DNA of 52,926 bases from positions 2,435 through 55,360 of the forward strand of contig JACPSQ010000035.1 in assembly GCA_016193195.1 (NCBI GenBank), read 5' to 3'. The position numbers and the translations under genes are program-made. How positions within the stretch are numbered: position 1 is the first letter of the stretch; every line of letters begins with the position of its first letter. Source of the stretch: Candidatus Omnitrophota bacterium (lineage in GTDB: Bacteria > Omnitrophota > Gorgyraeia > Aquiviventales > Aquiviventaceae). Shown here piece by piece: positions 1 through 7,656 of the stretch. The notes below the pieces were generated by a model that did not search any database, was not told the DNA's origin, and was given only the letters and a program-made list of their open reading frames with translations.

Positions 1-244
1 CGTGGGGCTGGCGAACCTCATCCGCCGCACCCCGCTGCGGCTGCACCCGGACGAAGTGTCCAGGATCCCATCGTTCCCATGGATCCGGGGGCTCTTGGCG
101 AAGAATCGCTTCCGGGTGCTCGAGACCCGGTTCGGCTGGCGGGACCTGTTTACGTATGTCGTGGTGGTGGGTCAGCCCGAGGAAGCTGGAGGAAAGCCGT
201 CGGCGCGCCGGCCGCTCGCCGCCCCTGAGGAGGTCGCTGCCTAA
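1..244 (+). CDS. C-terminal fragment, probable SAM-dependent methyltransferase (5' truncated)
   Basis: Only the last 80 or so codons lie in the window; the frame is open to the left edge, so the gene begins outside. A GTG at position 2 is probably internal. The tail (residues FGWRDLFTYVVVVGQ) resembles the final beta-hairpin of class I SAM methyltransferases that act in polysaccharide loci. No SAM-binding motif is visible, so the call rests on that resemblance and on context. The stop at 242-244 is followed one base later by the ATG of the next gene, so the two are probably co-transcribed. Low certainty. Confidence 0.35.
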   Translation, partial: VGLANLIRRTPLRLHPDEVSRIPSFPWIRGLLAKNRFRVLETRFGWRDLFTYVVVVGQPEEAGGKPSARRPLAAPEEVAA

Positions 245-245
245 G

Positions 246-1559
246 ATGACCCGGCGTCCTCTGTGGATGACCCTGCTGCTCGTCCTCCTCGTGGCGTACA
301 GCCTCGCGCACGTCGGCTATTCGATCGCGCAGTACAATCCGATCTCCTATCCGTATGTGAGCGGGGATTTCGGGAGGGCGTTCGGTGAAATGCTCCACTG
401 GCGGGCAGGGGACGCCCTCGCGCCGCGCGAGATCTTGCACCCGCCCCTCTACTATGTCCTCTTGCGCCCGCTCGCCCCGCTGCCGTTCACCACCGTGGCG
501 AAGCTCCTCTATTTCTCCCAGTTCATCTTGTACGCCCTGGCGATCCGGTGGATGGTCCTGGCGGCCTCGGGCGCGTCCCGGCCCCGTGCCGTCGACTACC
601 TCCTGGCGGCCGTCCTGACGGTGAACTTCCAGCCGTTCTTGGAAACGGTCGCCCTGCACAAGGTGGAAGGTATCGAGTTTGTGCTCATCTGCCTGGCCAT
701 CTTCTCGTTCAGGAAGCGGCGGGACGCCCTCACCGGGGCGCTTGTGGTCTTGGCGGCGAACCTGAAGTACCTGCCAGGGATCTTGGGCCTCTACTTCCTG
801 GTGAAGCGCGAGCGACGGGTCATGGTGGGCATGCTCGTGGCCTCTGTCGTCGTGCTGGCGGTGAGCGTCGTGGCGATGGCCGGTCCTATGGGTGGGTGGG
901 TCGCGGTGCTGCGCTACCCGCTGGCCCTCCTTGCCGACCACCAACATGAGGGCAACCGTCCGGAGGCGAGCATCGAGTTCCAGACGTTGAGCGGCACGGT
1001 CAATCGATGGCTGGTTGGCCCGGAAGGCATGGTGAGGCATTTCGAGACCCAGGCCTACGCGGCCGTGAGCCAGCCGGGGCTGGCCCTGGCGATCGCTGCG
1101 GTCCTGAAGCTGGGGCTCGTGGGCCTCTACCTGTACGCGATGAGGAGGCGGTGGACGGCGCGCGCGCGGGAGACGCACTGGCCGGTGGTCCTGTGCGAGA
1201 TCTCGCTGACGCTCACCCTGATCTTCATCATTGCCCAGGCCTCGCGCGTCCATTACGCCGTCCTGCTGTTACCCGCGTTCGTGAGCGCGGCGCTCCTGCT
1301 CATGCGCTACCCTGACGTCCTCGGATGGTCTGAGCGGATCCTCTTCGCCGCGGCGTACGGGTTGACCGCCATGCTGATCCCCGGAGGTCTGCTGAACCGG
1401 CTCCCCCCGCACCACCTGTGGGGAGCGCATCCCTCCTTCGCGTATCTGTGGTTCTCGCTGCCGTTCTCCGGCTACCTCCTGCTGGGCGTGTGCCTGCTCC
1501 GGTGCCGCTCGCGGCTGCTGCGCGCAGGCGTCGTCGCGGGGGAGCAGGCGGGTGGGTAG
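246..1559 (+). CDS. GT87-like (DUF2029) polyprenol-phosphate-dependent membrane glycosyltransferase
   Basis: A 437-residue integral membrane protein with about ten hydrophobic helices. The N-terminal helix (TLLLVLLVAYSLAH) is followed by an acidic loop (YVSGDFGRAF) and a conserved-looking HPPLYYVLLRPLAPLP segment. Later come LKYLPGILGLYFLVKR and HYAVLLLPAF, the pattern of GT87 enzymes, which use polyprenyl-phosphate sugars as donors at the outer face of the inner membrane. The frame is open upstream to 156, but that part overlaps the preceding gene and is not membrane-like. ATG 246, just after the previous stop, is the better start. Acceptor and sugar cannot be read from the sequence. Confidence 0.7.
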   Translation: MTRRPLWMTLLLVLLVAYSLAHVGYSIAQYNPISYPYVSGDFGRAFGEMLHWRAGDALAPREILHPPLYYVLLRPLAPLPFTTVAKLLYFSQFILYALAIRWMVLAASGASRPRAVDYLLAAVLTVNFQPFLETVALHKVEGIEFVLICLAIFSFRKRRDALTGALVVLAANLKYLPGILGLYFLVKRERRVMVGMLVASVVVLAVSVVAMAGPMGGWVAVLRYPLALLADHQHEGNRPEASIEFQTLSGTVNRWLVGPEGMVRHFETQAYAAVSQPGLALAIAAVLKLGLVGLYLYAMRRRWTARARETHWPVVLCEISLTLTLIFIIAQASRVHYAVLLLPAFVSAALLLMRYPDVLGWSERILFAAAYGLTAMLIPGGLLNRLPPHHLWGAHPSFAYLWFSLPFSGYLLLGVCLLRCRSRLLRAGVVAGEQAGG

Positions 1560-1568
1560 GGGAGCGCG

Positions 1569-2660
1569 ATGCGGATTCTGGCGTTGGCGACGCATGGGGA
1601 GGCCGGGCCCAGCACGCGGTTTCGCGTGTTGCAGTGGGCTCCTTATCTTCGCCAGATGGGATGCTTCCTCTCGCTCAAGGCGTTTTTCTCCGCCGAGATG
1701 ACGGTCGCCTTCTATCAGCCTGGGCGGGTCATGGCGAAAGCCGCCGAGATTGCAGCCGGCACGGCCCGACGCTGGGCGACGCTCGCCAGCCTCTCCAAGC
1801 AGGCGGACGCGCTGCTCATTCATCGCGAGCTCTTCCCGCTCGGCCGCAGGCCCTTCTGGGGGGCGCTGGAGCGGTTCCCCGGGCCGGTGATCTACGATTA
1901 CGACGACGCGATGTTCCTGCCGCAGCGCGCCGGCCGCGGGATCCTGGGTCGGCTGGAGAATGTCGAGACGCCCAAAGCGGTGATGAGGCGCAGCGATGTG
2001 GTGCTGGCGGGCAATCAGTTTTTGGCCGACTACGCAAGGCCCTATGCCCGGCGTGTCGTCGTGCTGCCGACCTGCATCGACACCGGCCGCTTCGTCCCTC
2101 GGCCTGCCTCCGTCGACGGCGGCGGGACGCCGGTGGTGGGCTGGATCGGCAGCTACACGGCTGCCAAGTACCTCCACAGCCTCGCTGGGGCGCTCAGGGA
2201 GGCGGCGCGCACGGCGCCGTTCCGCTTGTACGCGATCGGCTCCGACGCGCTGCCGGTGATCGAGGGGGTGCAGATTGAGCAGGTGGAGTGGGAGCTGGAG
2301 CGCGAGGTGGAAGATTTTCAGCGATGCGACATCGGGCTCTACCCCCTCTGGGACGACGCGTGGGCGAGGGGCAAATGCGCCTTCAAGGCGATCCAGTTCA
2401 TGGCCTGCGGCGTGCCCGTGCTGGCCTCGGCGATCGGGATGAACCTCGAGCTGATTCAGGACGGCGTCAACGGGTATCTCGCGTCGACGCGGGAGGAGTG
2501 GGTGGACAAATTGACCAGATTGTTTGAGGATCCGCAGTTGCGTCTGCGCCTGGGGCGCGCAGGGCGTCAGACGGTCGAAGCCCGCTACGCGGCGCACGTG
2601 CACGCGCCGACCCTCCTGGGGGTTCTGCGTGAAACGCTGAACGGGCGATCGGATGCCTGA
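1569..2660 (+). CDS. GT4 family glycosyltransferase
   Basis: A 363-residue cytosolic GT-B glycosyltransferase. The N-terminal Rossmann half begins MRILALATHGEAGPSTRFRV. The C-terminal nucleotide-sugar binding half begins near VVGWIGSYTAAKYL, about residue 190. The donor-binding segment near residues 265-285 (KAIQFMACGVPVLAS) is the GT4 equivalent of the EX7E region, with the usual glutamate replaced by glutamine in this stretch. It follows the GT87-like gene by 9 nt and overlaps the next gene by 8 nt, so it belongs to the same transcription unit and probably adds one sugar to the lipid-linked glycan. Specificity unknown. Confidence 0.85.
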   Translation: MRILALATHGEAGPSTRFRVLQWAPYLRQMGCFLSLKAFFSAEMTVAFYQPGRVMAKAAEIAAGTARRWATLASLSKQADALLIHRELFPLGRRPFWGALERFPGPVIYDYDDAMFLPQRAGRGILGRLENVETPKAVMRRSDVVLAGNQFLADYARPYARRVVVLPTCIDTGRFVPRPASVDGGGTPVVGWIGSYTAAKYLHSLAGALREAARTAPFRLYAIGSDALPVIEGVQIEQVEWELEREVEDFQRCDIGLYPLWDDAWARGKCAFKAIQFMACGVPVLASAIGMNLELIQDGVNGYLASTREEWVDKLTRLFEDPQLRLRLGRAGRQTVEARYAAHVHAPTLLGVLRETLNGRSDA

Positions 2661-4368
2661 GATGGCGCTGCCGGTGTGGCTGGTCGTCCTGGCACTCTGT
2701 GCGTTGGGAGCCTGGCTCTTGTGGTGGTTGGTCGGTTGCGCCACCGATGACGGCTCTCCCATGCAGGCGGGGTCGGATCGACGGTTTCTGCGCCGCGTGC
2801 TGTTGTGGTCGTATGGCCTGCGGGCGGTGTTGGGGATCGCCTTGTACCTCATCTCGTATTGGGGCTTGCCGATTTTGCCCTCATTGCAATTCCCATCGGA
2901 ACCTGGGTTTTGGGTCTTTGGACTCGATTCGCATTTGTACCACCACTACGGCTACCTCATCGCCGAGGCGTGGAAGCATGGCACCGAGCTCCCCGTGCTG
3001 GAGCTGAGCCCTGAGTATTTTGCGGTTGTCGCGGTGATCTACCGTTTGCTGGGAGCCCATCTGCTCTATCCGATCCTGCTGAGCTGTTGGCTGGGCGCGA
3101 TCACGGGGCTGCTGGCCTTCCGGATCGGCCGGCGGCTCTTCAGCGTTCGCGCCGCGCGGCTGGGCGCTTTGCTGGTGAGCTGCTGGCCGTCTTCGATGCT
3201 CTGGTCCGCTCAGTTGTTGAAGGATTCGTTGAGCTCGTTTCTCGTGTTCAGTGCCCTCGCGCTCACGCTGCGGCTCGCCTTCGAAGAACGGCCGATCCGT
3301 CGCAGGGGATGGCACGCGATGCTCTTGTGGACAGGGCTGGTCGTCACCATCATGCTCGTCACCCGTCTGCGCTTCTATCTCGGCTCGGCGCTCTCGCTGA
3401 CAGCCGTACTCATCTTGGTGCCCAGTGGATGCGCATTGCTGATGCGGCGCAGCAGAGGCCCGGCCATTGCCGCGTTTGGCGTCGCGCTGATCGTCGTGGC
3501 CTCCACCGTGGTGGCCCGGACGCTCGATCCTCTCGCGTGGGTGTCCCCGCCTCATCCGGAGATCGGCCATCGACGACTGGCGAGATCCTACTGGCAACAA
3601 GGGAACTTCAAGGAGGCCAGCCGTGAGTTCAGCCGCGCGATCGTGCTGAACAAGGTGGACAAACCCAGCTATCTGGGTCTCGCCGGCCTGTACGCCCAAC
3701 AAGGTCGCTTTGACGAGGCGCTCGGGGTCTACGCCAGCTACGTGCAGGTCGCCGAGCCCGATGAGCAGAGCCTCATCCGGCGCACGATTGGCGGACTGTG
3801 CGTCGAGCGTGCGGACGAGGCCCTTGGGCACGGTCGCGCCGCAGAGGCGGTTGCCAACTATGAGCGGGCGCTGGCGTTCGATCCTGCGGCGCTGTCTCCG
3901 TTCACGTACCTCGGGCTGACGTTGCTTGAGCGCGGCGAGCTGGAACTGGCTGCGGAATTCCTGGAGAAGGCGCGATCGTTGAACTCGACCGCTGCTGACC
4001 AGCGTCGGGTTGGGCTCATCCAGGAGCGCCTGGCGGCAAAGCAGCACCTGCTCGATGAGGTGGCACGGTTAACGGCGTTGCGGGCTCGCTTCAAAGAAGA
4101 AGAGGTGCGGCTGATCGAAGCCCAGAAAAGCTTTCAAGCGGGGCGGCCTGATGTGGGGCAGCCGCCTGCCACCGCGGCCGCGCCGCCTGCCACCGCGGCC
4201 GCGCCGCCTGCCACCGCGGAGGCGCAGCTTAGGGCAGAGGAAGCGCAGTTGGCTGAGATGCTGCTCACGGTGAGGGGAACCATCCAGGAAGGTTGGCGGT
4301 GTGCCGCTCGGGGCGCTCATGAAGGGGCTGAGCGACGTGACCACGGCCGCGAGGCAAACGGTGTCTGA
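2653..4368 (+). CDS. Multi-spanning membrane protein with TPR domain (5' part of a probably frameshifted gene)
   Basis: 571 residues. Residues about 1-295 form a polytopic membrane region with an ArnT/PMT-like extracytoplasmic loop (GLDSHLYHHYGYLIAEAW) followed by helices. Residues about 300-450 form several tetratricopeptide repeats (ARSYWQQGNFKEASREFSRA; LYAQQGRFDEALGVYASYV; NYERALAFDPAALSPF). A charged, probably coiled-coil stretch follows, then an Ala/Pro repeat encoded by a 21-bp tandem repeat. The last 30 or so residues are Arg/Gly-rich and look out of frame, while the +1 frame from about 4274 continues as a membrane segment typical of the C-terminus of such proteins. I infer one frameshifted gene. 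The first 8 nt overlap the upstream GT4 gene. Confidence 0.6.
   Translation: MPEMALPVWLVVLALCALGAWLLWWLVGCATDDGSPMQAGSDRRFLRRVLLWSYGLRAVLGIALYLISYWGLPILPSLQFPSEPGFWVFGLDSHLYHHYGYLIAEAWKHGTELPVLELSPEYFAVVAVIYRLLGAHLLYPILLSCWLGAITGLLAFRIGRRLFSVRAARLGALLVSCWPSSMLWSAQLLKDSLSSFLVFSALALTLRLAFEERPIRRRGWHAMLLWTGLVVTIMLVTRLRFYLGSALSLTAVLILVPSGCALLMRRSRGPAIAAFGVALIVVASTVVARTLDPLAWVSPPHPEIGHRRLARSYWQQGNFKEASREFSRAIVLNKVDKPSYLGLAGLYAQQGRFDEALGVYASYVQVAEPDEQSLIRRTIGGLCVERADEALGHGRAAEAVANYERALAFDPAALSPFTYLGLTLLERGELELAAEFLEKARSLNSTAADQRRVGLIQERLAAKQHLLDEVARLTALRARFKEEEVRLIEAQKSFQAGRPDVGQPPATAAAPPATAAAPPATAEAQLRAEEAQLAEMLLTVRGTIQEGWRCAARGAHEGAERRDHGREANGV
4162..4219 (+). repeat. In-frame 21-bp tandem repeat (2.8 copies) encoding PPATAAA units
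   Basis: Units at 4162-4182 and 4183-4203 are identical, and 4204-4219 repeats the first 16 bases. Each full unit keeps the frame and encodes seven residues (PPATAAA), giving a flexible Ala/Pro linker between the charged region and the C-terminal part. The copies are identical at nucleotide level, which points to recent slippage. Confidence 0.9.
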
Positions 4369-4921
4369 GGCGCGGCCTCAGGAGCTGGCAGGTTGGCGTC
4401 ACGGGTTCGTGGAGCAACAAGGGCAGCATGCGCTGGTGGATGTCTGGGCACAGATCTCGACCCCTCGCGGGCTCCTGAGCTACCTGCCGAGGGCTCTCCT
4501 CATCGGCGTGTTCGCGCCATTTCCCTGGCAGTGGTTTTACACGGAAGGAAGCACCGGCGTCATGCGGGTGTTGTCCGGCGTGGAGATGCTCTTCTGGTAC
4601 TTCCTGGTTCCTGGGCTCCTGATTGGGAGTCGGAAGGTCATCACGTCCCGTCGGGCCGATCAGCTCTTCCTGCTGGCCTTCGGCGTGCTGGTTTTGGTGC
4701 CGATCGCGCTGGTGATTCCTAACCTCGGGACGCTCTACCGGCTCCGGCTGAGCGCGCTCCTGCCTCTGCTGATCATTGTAGCCGCAGGCGATCCACGCAG
4801 GTTCTACGAAGACCTCAGGCACTGGATGAAGGCTCATCGAGCAAGACGCGTGGCGCTGGCGTTTGAGCGGGATGTCACGGAGCCAGCGTCTGTAGAAATT
4901 TCGCTTCGCAAAATTTCCTAA
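4301..4921 (+). pseudogene. C-terminal membrane segment of the preceding gene, separated by a +1 frameshift
   Basis: Open frame of 206 codons from GTG 4301 (an ATG lies at 4319). It has a soluble stretch of about 50 residues, then hydrophobic segments around LLSYLPRALLIGVFAPFPWQWF, GVEMLFWYFLVPGLLIGS and LFLLAFGVLVLVPIALVIP. A pattern like APFPWQWF followed by two or three helices is, as I recall it, the usual C-terminus of long polytopic proteins in polysaccharide loci. It has no N-terminal membrane domain of its own and overlaps the upstream frame by 68 nt. The simplest reading is that a single-base change between about 4274 and 4320 separated it from the gene starting at 2653. A translationally coupled separate gene remains possible. 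Confidence 0.55.
4895..4917. repeat. AT-rich imperfect palindrome at the gene 3' end
   Basis: Arms gaaattt (4895-4901) and aaatttc (4911-4917) enclose a short GC stem with a TTC loop, so the 23-nt element can fold as one hairpin with a single C/A mismatch. It is about 35% GC, unlike its surroundings. It encodes the last codons before the stop at 4919-4921 and lies ten bases ahead of the asparagine synthetase start. No T-tract follows, so it does not look like an intrinsic terminator. It could be a small dispersed palindromic element or an mRNA structure; only one copy was noticed here. Confidence 0.5.
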
Positions 4922-4926
4922 GCAGG

Positions 4927-6879
4927 ATGTGCGGGATCTTTGGGGTGATCCGCTTCGACGGACAGACGGTGGAGGGGAAGCTTCTCACCCAGATGGGCGA
5001 AACGTTGCGGCACAGGGGGCCGGAGGGGTTTGGTGTCCGGGCCTTCGCCTCAGCGCCTGTCCATGCGGGCCTTGGCCATACGCGCTTGCGGATCATTGAT
5101 CTGTCGGAGGCGGCCTCCCAGCCGATGGCCAACGACGACGGGACCGTCTGGGTGACGTTTAACGGGGAGATCTACAACTATCAGGCGTTGCGCGCCGAGC
5201 TGGAGACCCGCGGCGCGCGGTTTCGGACTCGCTCTGATACCGAGGTCGTGTTGCGCTCGTACGAAGCTTGGGGGCAGGCGTGCGTGAGGCGCCTGGATGG
5301 GATGTTCGCCGTTGCAGTGTGGGACGGGCGGGCCCGCCGACTGGTGCTCGCCAGGGACCGGGTGGGAAAGAAACCCCTCTTCTACCACCTGTCGCCGCGG
5401 AGGCTCGCCTTCGCTTCGGAGATCAAGGCGCTCCTCCGACATCCAGGGATTCCGGCCGAGGTGGATGAGGATGTGCTGCCGAGCTTCTTCCTCTTTGGGT
5501 ATGTGCCCACCCCGGCAACGCTCTACCGGGGGATTCGCAAGCTCCCACCGGGGCACCTCTTGGAAGTGGACGCCGGGGGCCAAGCCCGTCTTGAGGCCTA
5601 CTGGGATCTCAGGCAGCCGTTCGAACGCCTCGGCCGCGTCCCGTCGTGGGCTGAGGCAAGATCGACGGTCCGCGCCTTGGTGACTGAGGCGGTCCACAAG
5701 CGGCTCATCGCGGATGTGCCGCTGGGGGCGTTTTTGAGCGGCGGGATTGACTCCTCCATCGTCGTGGGGATCATGAGCCGTCTGATGCGCGAGCCGGTGC
5801 GGACCTTCAGCATCGGCTTTGCCAAGGACCCGCAGTTCGACGAAACGGCCTATGCCCGTCTGGTGGCGAGGCGATTCAAGACCCGTCATACGGAGTTTGT
5901 CGTGGAGCCCTCCTCAGTGGCGCTCGTGGAAGAGCTGGTCTGGCACCACGACGGCCCGTTCAGCGACTCCTCGGCGATCCCGACATATCTGCTCTCAAAG
6001 CTGACCCGGCAGCATGTCACCGTGGCCCTCAATGGGGATGGCGGCGATGAGCTCTTCGCGGGCTACCTGCGGTTTTACGCCGCCATCCTGTCTGAGCGCA
6101 TCCCCCTGCGCTTCCGCCGCGCAGCCGCAGGACTGCCGTCCGGCCTTCCGGCGTGGGGGAACCACCGCGGCCTGTTTCGCCGCCTGCAGAAATTCACCGC
6201 GAGCGCCTCGCTCCCATTTGCCGAGCGCTTCAGCCGGTGGATCGCCGTGTTCTACGACGACCTCGATCGCCTCTTGCCATCCGATGGCGATGGCCTGAGC
6301 GGTTCGGCCCCGCCGCCACTGGCCGCCTTGGAGCCCTATCTGGCGCGCGCGCAGCGGGCGAGTCCCCTGACGCAATTGCTGTACCTGAACTTGAAGACGT
6401 ATCTGCTGGATGACCTCCTGGTCAAGATGGATCGCTGCTCGATGGCACATGCGCTGGAAGCCCGCTCTCCTTTCCTGGATCACCACTTGATCGAGTACGT
6501 CTTCGGACTCCCCGATCAGATGAAGCTTCGGTGGGGACGGACCAAGGTCGTCCTGCGCCAGGCGTTTGCTGATCTGGTGCCGCCGCAGATCCTTCGACGC
6601 GGCAAAATGGGTTTTGGGGTTCCATTGCGGCTGTGGTTTCGAGAGGACCTGCGGGAGTACCTTCACGACGCGCTGCTAGCGCCGAGCGCTCGGCTGCGTC
6701 GCTACGTGGATCAGGCGTACGTCCGCGAGCTGGTTCAGCATCATCTCTCCGGGCGCGCCGATTACTCCGATCGGCTCTGGACGCTGCTGACCTTCGAGAT
6801 GTGGCTGCGCAATCTGGCGCTTCACCCGCCGGGCCAGGCGGCGCCGCCCCCAGCGGTGGAAGCGGCGCTGAGGAGCTGA
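4927..6879 (+). CDS. asnB: Asparagine synthetase (glutamine-hydrolysing)
   Basis: 650 residues, the usual length for AsnB. It starts MCGIFGV, so Cys2 becomes the N-terminal nucleophile of the class II glutaminase after Met removal. The glutaminase domain (about 1-200) contains RHRGPEG and NGEIYNY. The synthetase domain (about 230-620) has the ATP-pyrophosphatase P-loop LSGGIDSS and the downstream NGDGGDELFAGY. It converts aspartate and glutamine to asparagine through an aspartyl-AMP intermediate. In polysaccharide loci AsnB-like enzymes often amidate a carboxyl-bearing sugar or amino-acid substituent, which I consider more likely here than general amino-acid supply. Last gene before the promoter at about 6919; ends 105 nt before the regulator. 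Confidence 0.92.
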   Translation: MCGIFGVIRFDGQTVEGKLLTQMGETLRHRGPEGFGVRAFASAPVHAGLGHTRLRIIDLSEAASQPMANDDGTVWVTFNGEIYNYQALRAELETRGARFRTRSDTEVVLRSYEAWGQACVRRLDGMFAVAVWDGRARRLVLARDRVGKKPLFYHLSPRRLAFASEIKALLRHPGIPAEVDEDVLPSFFLFGYVPTPATLYRGIRKLPPGHLLEVDAGGQARLEAYWDLRQPFERLGRVPSWAEARSTVRALVTEAVHKRLIADVPLGAFLSGGIDSSIVVGIMSRLMREPVRTFSIGFAKDPQFDETAYARLVARRFKTRHTEFVVEPSSVALVEELVWHHDGPFSDSSAIPTYLLSKLTRQHVTVALNGDGGDELFAGYLRFYAAILSERIPLRFRRAAAGLPSGLPAWGNHRGLFRRLQKFTASASLPFAERFSRWIAVFYDDLDRLLPSDGDGLSGSAPPPLAALEPYLARAQRASPLTQLLYLNLKTYLLDDLLVKMDRCSMAHALEARSPFLDHHLIEYVFGLPDQMKLRWGRTKVVLRQAFADLVPPQILRRGKMGFGVPLRLWFREDLREYLHDALLAPSARLRRYVDQAYVRELVQHHLSGRADYSDRLWTLLTFEMWLRNLALHPPGQAAPPPAVEAALRS

Positions 6880-6918
6880 GCAGCCGATGGCGTCCCGTTC
6901 GCCGGCCAGAGATTTTGG

Positions 6919-6947
6919 TTGCAGGGAGCCTGCGCTTTCTTTATACT
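6919..6947 (+). promoter_or_regulatory. Sigma70-type promoter for the nonulosonate operon
   Basis: A -35 box TTGCAG (6919-6924) and a -10 box TATACT (6942-6947) are separated by exactly 17 bp, a near-consensus arrangement in an otherwise GC-rich region. It predicts a transcript start near 6954, about 31 nt before the regulator ATG. It is the only convincing promoter I can see in the window. Confidence 0.7.
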
Positions 6948-6953
6948 CTCTTG

Positions 6954-6974
6954 AGTGTTCAGAATCTGAACACT
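6954..6974. promoter_or_regulatory. Perfect inverted repeat, likely operator of the adjacent regulator
   Basis: gtgttcagaatctgaacac (6955-6973) is a perfect palindrome of two 9-bp arms around one central A, extended by one further A/T pair on each side (6954 and 6974). It begins at the predicted transcription start, so a bound dimer would block initiation or early elongation. The next gene encodes a winged-helix protein, making autorepression the simplest model. Confidence 0.75.
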
Positions 6975-6984
6975 GGTCCTCATC

Positions 6985-7656
6985 ATGAAGATTGACGCCT
7001 ATCGTGATTTTCGGCTGCTGACCGAAATCTCCTCCGACGTCTCCGTCACCCAGCGGCAGCTGGCCAAGAAGTTCGGCCTGGCGCTGGGGTTGACCAACTT
7101 CCTGATGCGCCGGCTGGTGAGAAAAGGCCACATCAAGGCCGTCAACCTGGAACGCAAGCGCCTTCGGTATTTGCTCACGCCCAAGGGCGTGGCGGCCAAG
7201 GCCCGCCTGACTTACGACTATCTTGAGTACTCGCTCCACCTCTACCACGCCATCCGGACCTTTCTGGCGCACACGCTCTCCGTGATCGTGGAGTCGGGTC
7301 GCACCCAGACGGTCCTGGTGGGGACGGGCGAAGTGGCCGAGATCGCGTTTCTCATCCTGCAGCAGCACGGGGTGCAGGTCACCGCGGTCGCGGAGGAATC
7401 GCTCGACGGCCGAAGCCTCTTCTTTAACCAACAGGTGAGGACCCTGGAGGAGCTGTCCACCGTGTCCTATGATTGGGTCGTGATTGCCTCCTTCAAGGAT
7501 ACGCGGCCGATCCTCAACCGCCTGTCTCAGTGGGGGGTGCCGAAGGAGCGGATCATCAGGATTCCGGACCGGGAACCGGTGGACGCGGCTCACCCACTGC
7601 CGGTTGCGGCCATGCGCGATTCGTTGGAACCCGTCGTGGGGGCTCACCTCCTATGA
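6985..7656 (+). CDS. Winged-helix transcriptional regulator with C-terminal Rossmann-like domain
   Basis: 223 residues. Residues about 8-75 form a winged helix: SVTQRQLAKKFGLALGLTNF supplies the recognition helix and LERKRLRYLLTPKGVA the wing, close to the MarR-type regulators found beside exopolysaccharide genes. Residues about 105-200 look like a Rossmann-type nucleotide-binding fold, with VLVGTGEVAE as the glycine-rich loop and YDWVVIASF as a later strand. DNA-binding plus Rossmann sensor recalls the NADH-sensing repressor Rex, although it is not an obvious Rex. The perfect palindrome at the predicted start site just upstream suggests autoregulation and control of the following operon. A ligand such as a nucleotide or nucleotide sugar is inference. 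No strong ribosome-binding site is visible. Confidence 0.75.
   Translation: MKIDAYRDFRLLTEISSDVSVTQRQLAKKFGLALGLTNFLMRRLVRKGHIKAVNLERKRLRYLLTPKGVAAKARLTYDYLEYSLHLYHAIRTFLAHTLSVIVESGRTQTVLVGTGEVAEIAFLILQQHGVQVTAVAEESLDGRSLFFNQQVRTLEELSTVSYDWVVIASFKDTRPILNRLSQWGVPKERIIRIPDREPVDAAHPLPVAAMRDSLEPVVGAHLL

Noticed and set aside
1269..2852. Long minus-strand open frames (also 2881-4047, 10694-12379, 20989-22776, 24815-26260, 34018-35268, 49315-50913)
   Set aside because: They lie opposite well-supported plus-strand genes, are rich in Arg, His, Pro and Gln, and lack recognisable domains. This is the usual antisense shadow of GC-rich coding sequence.
6921..6933. Possible intrinsic terminator hairpin gcagg-gag-cctgc before the promoter
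   Set aside because: The stem is only 5 bp, there is no T-tract, and it overlaps the -35 box. I do not call a terminator.
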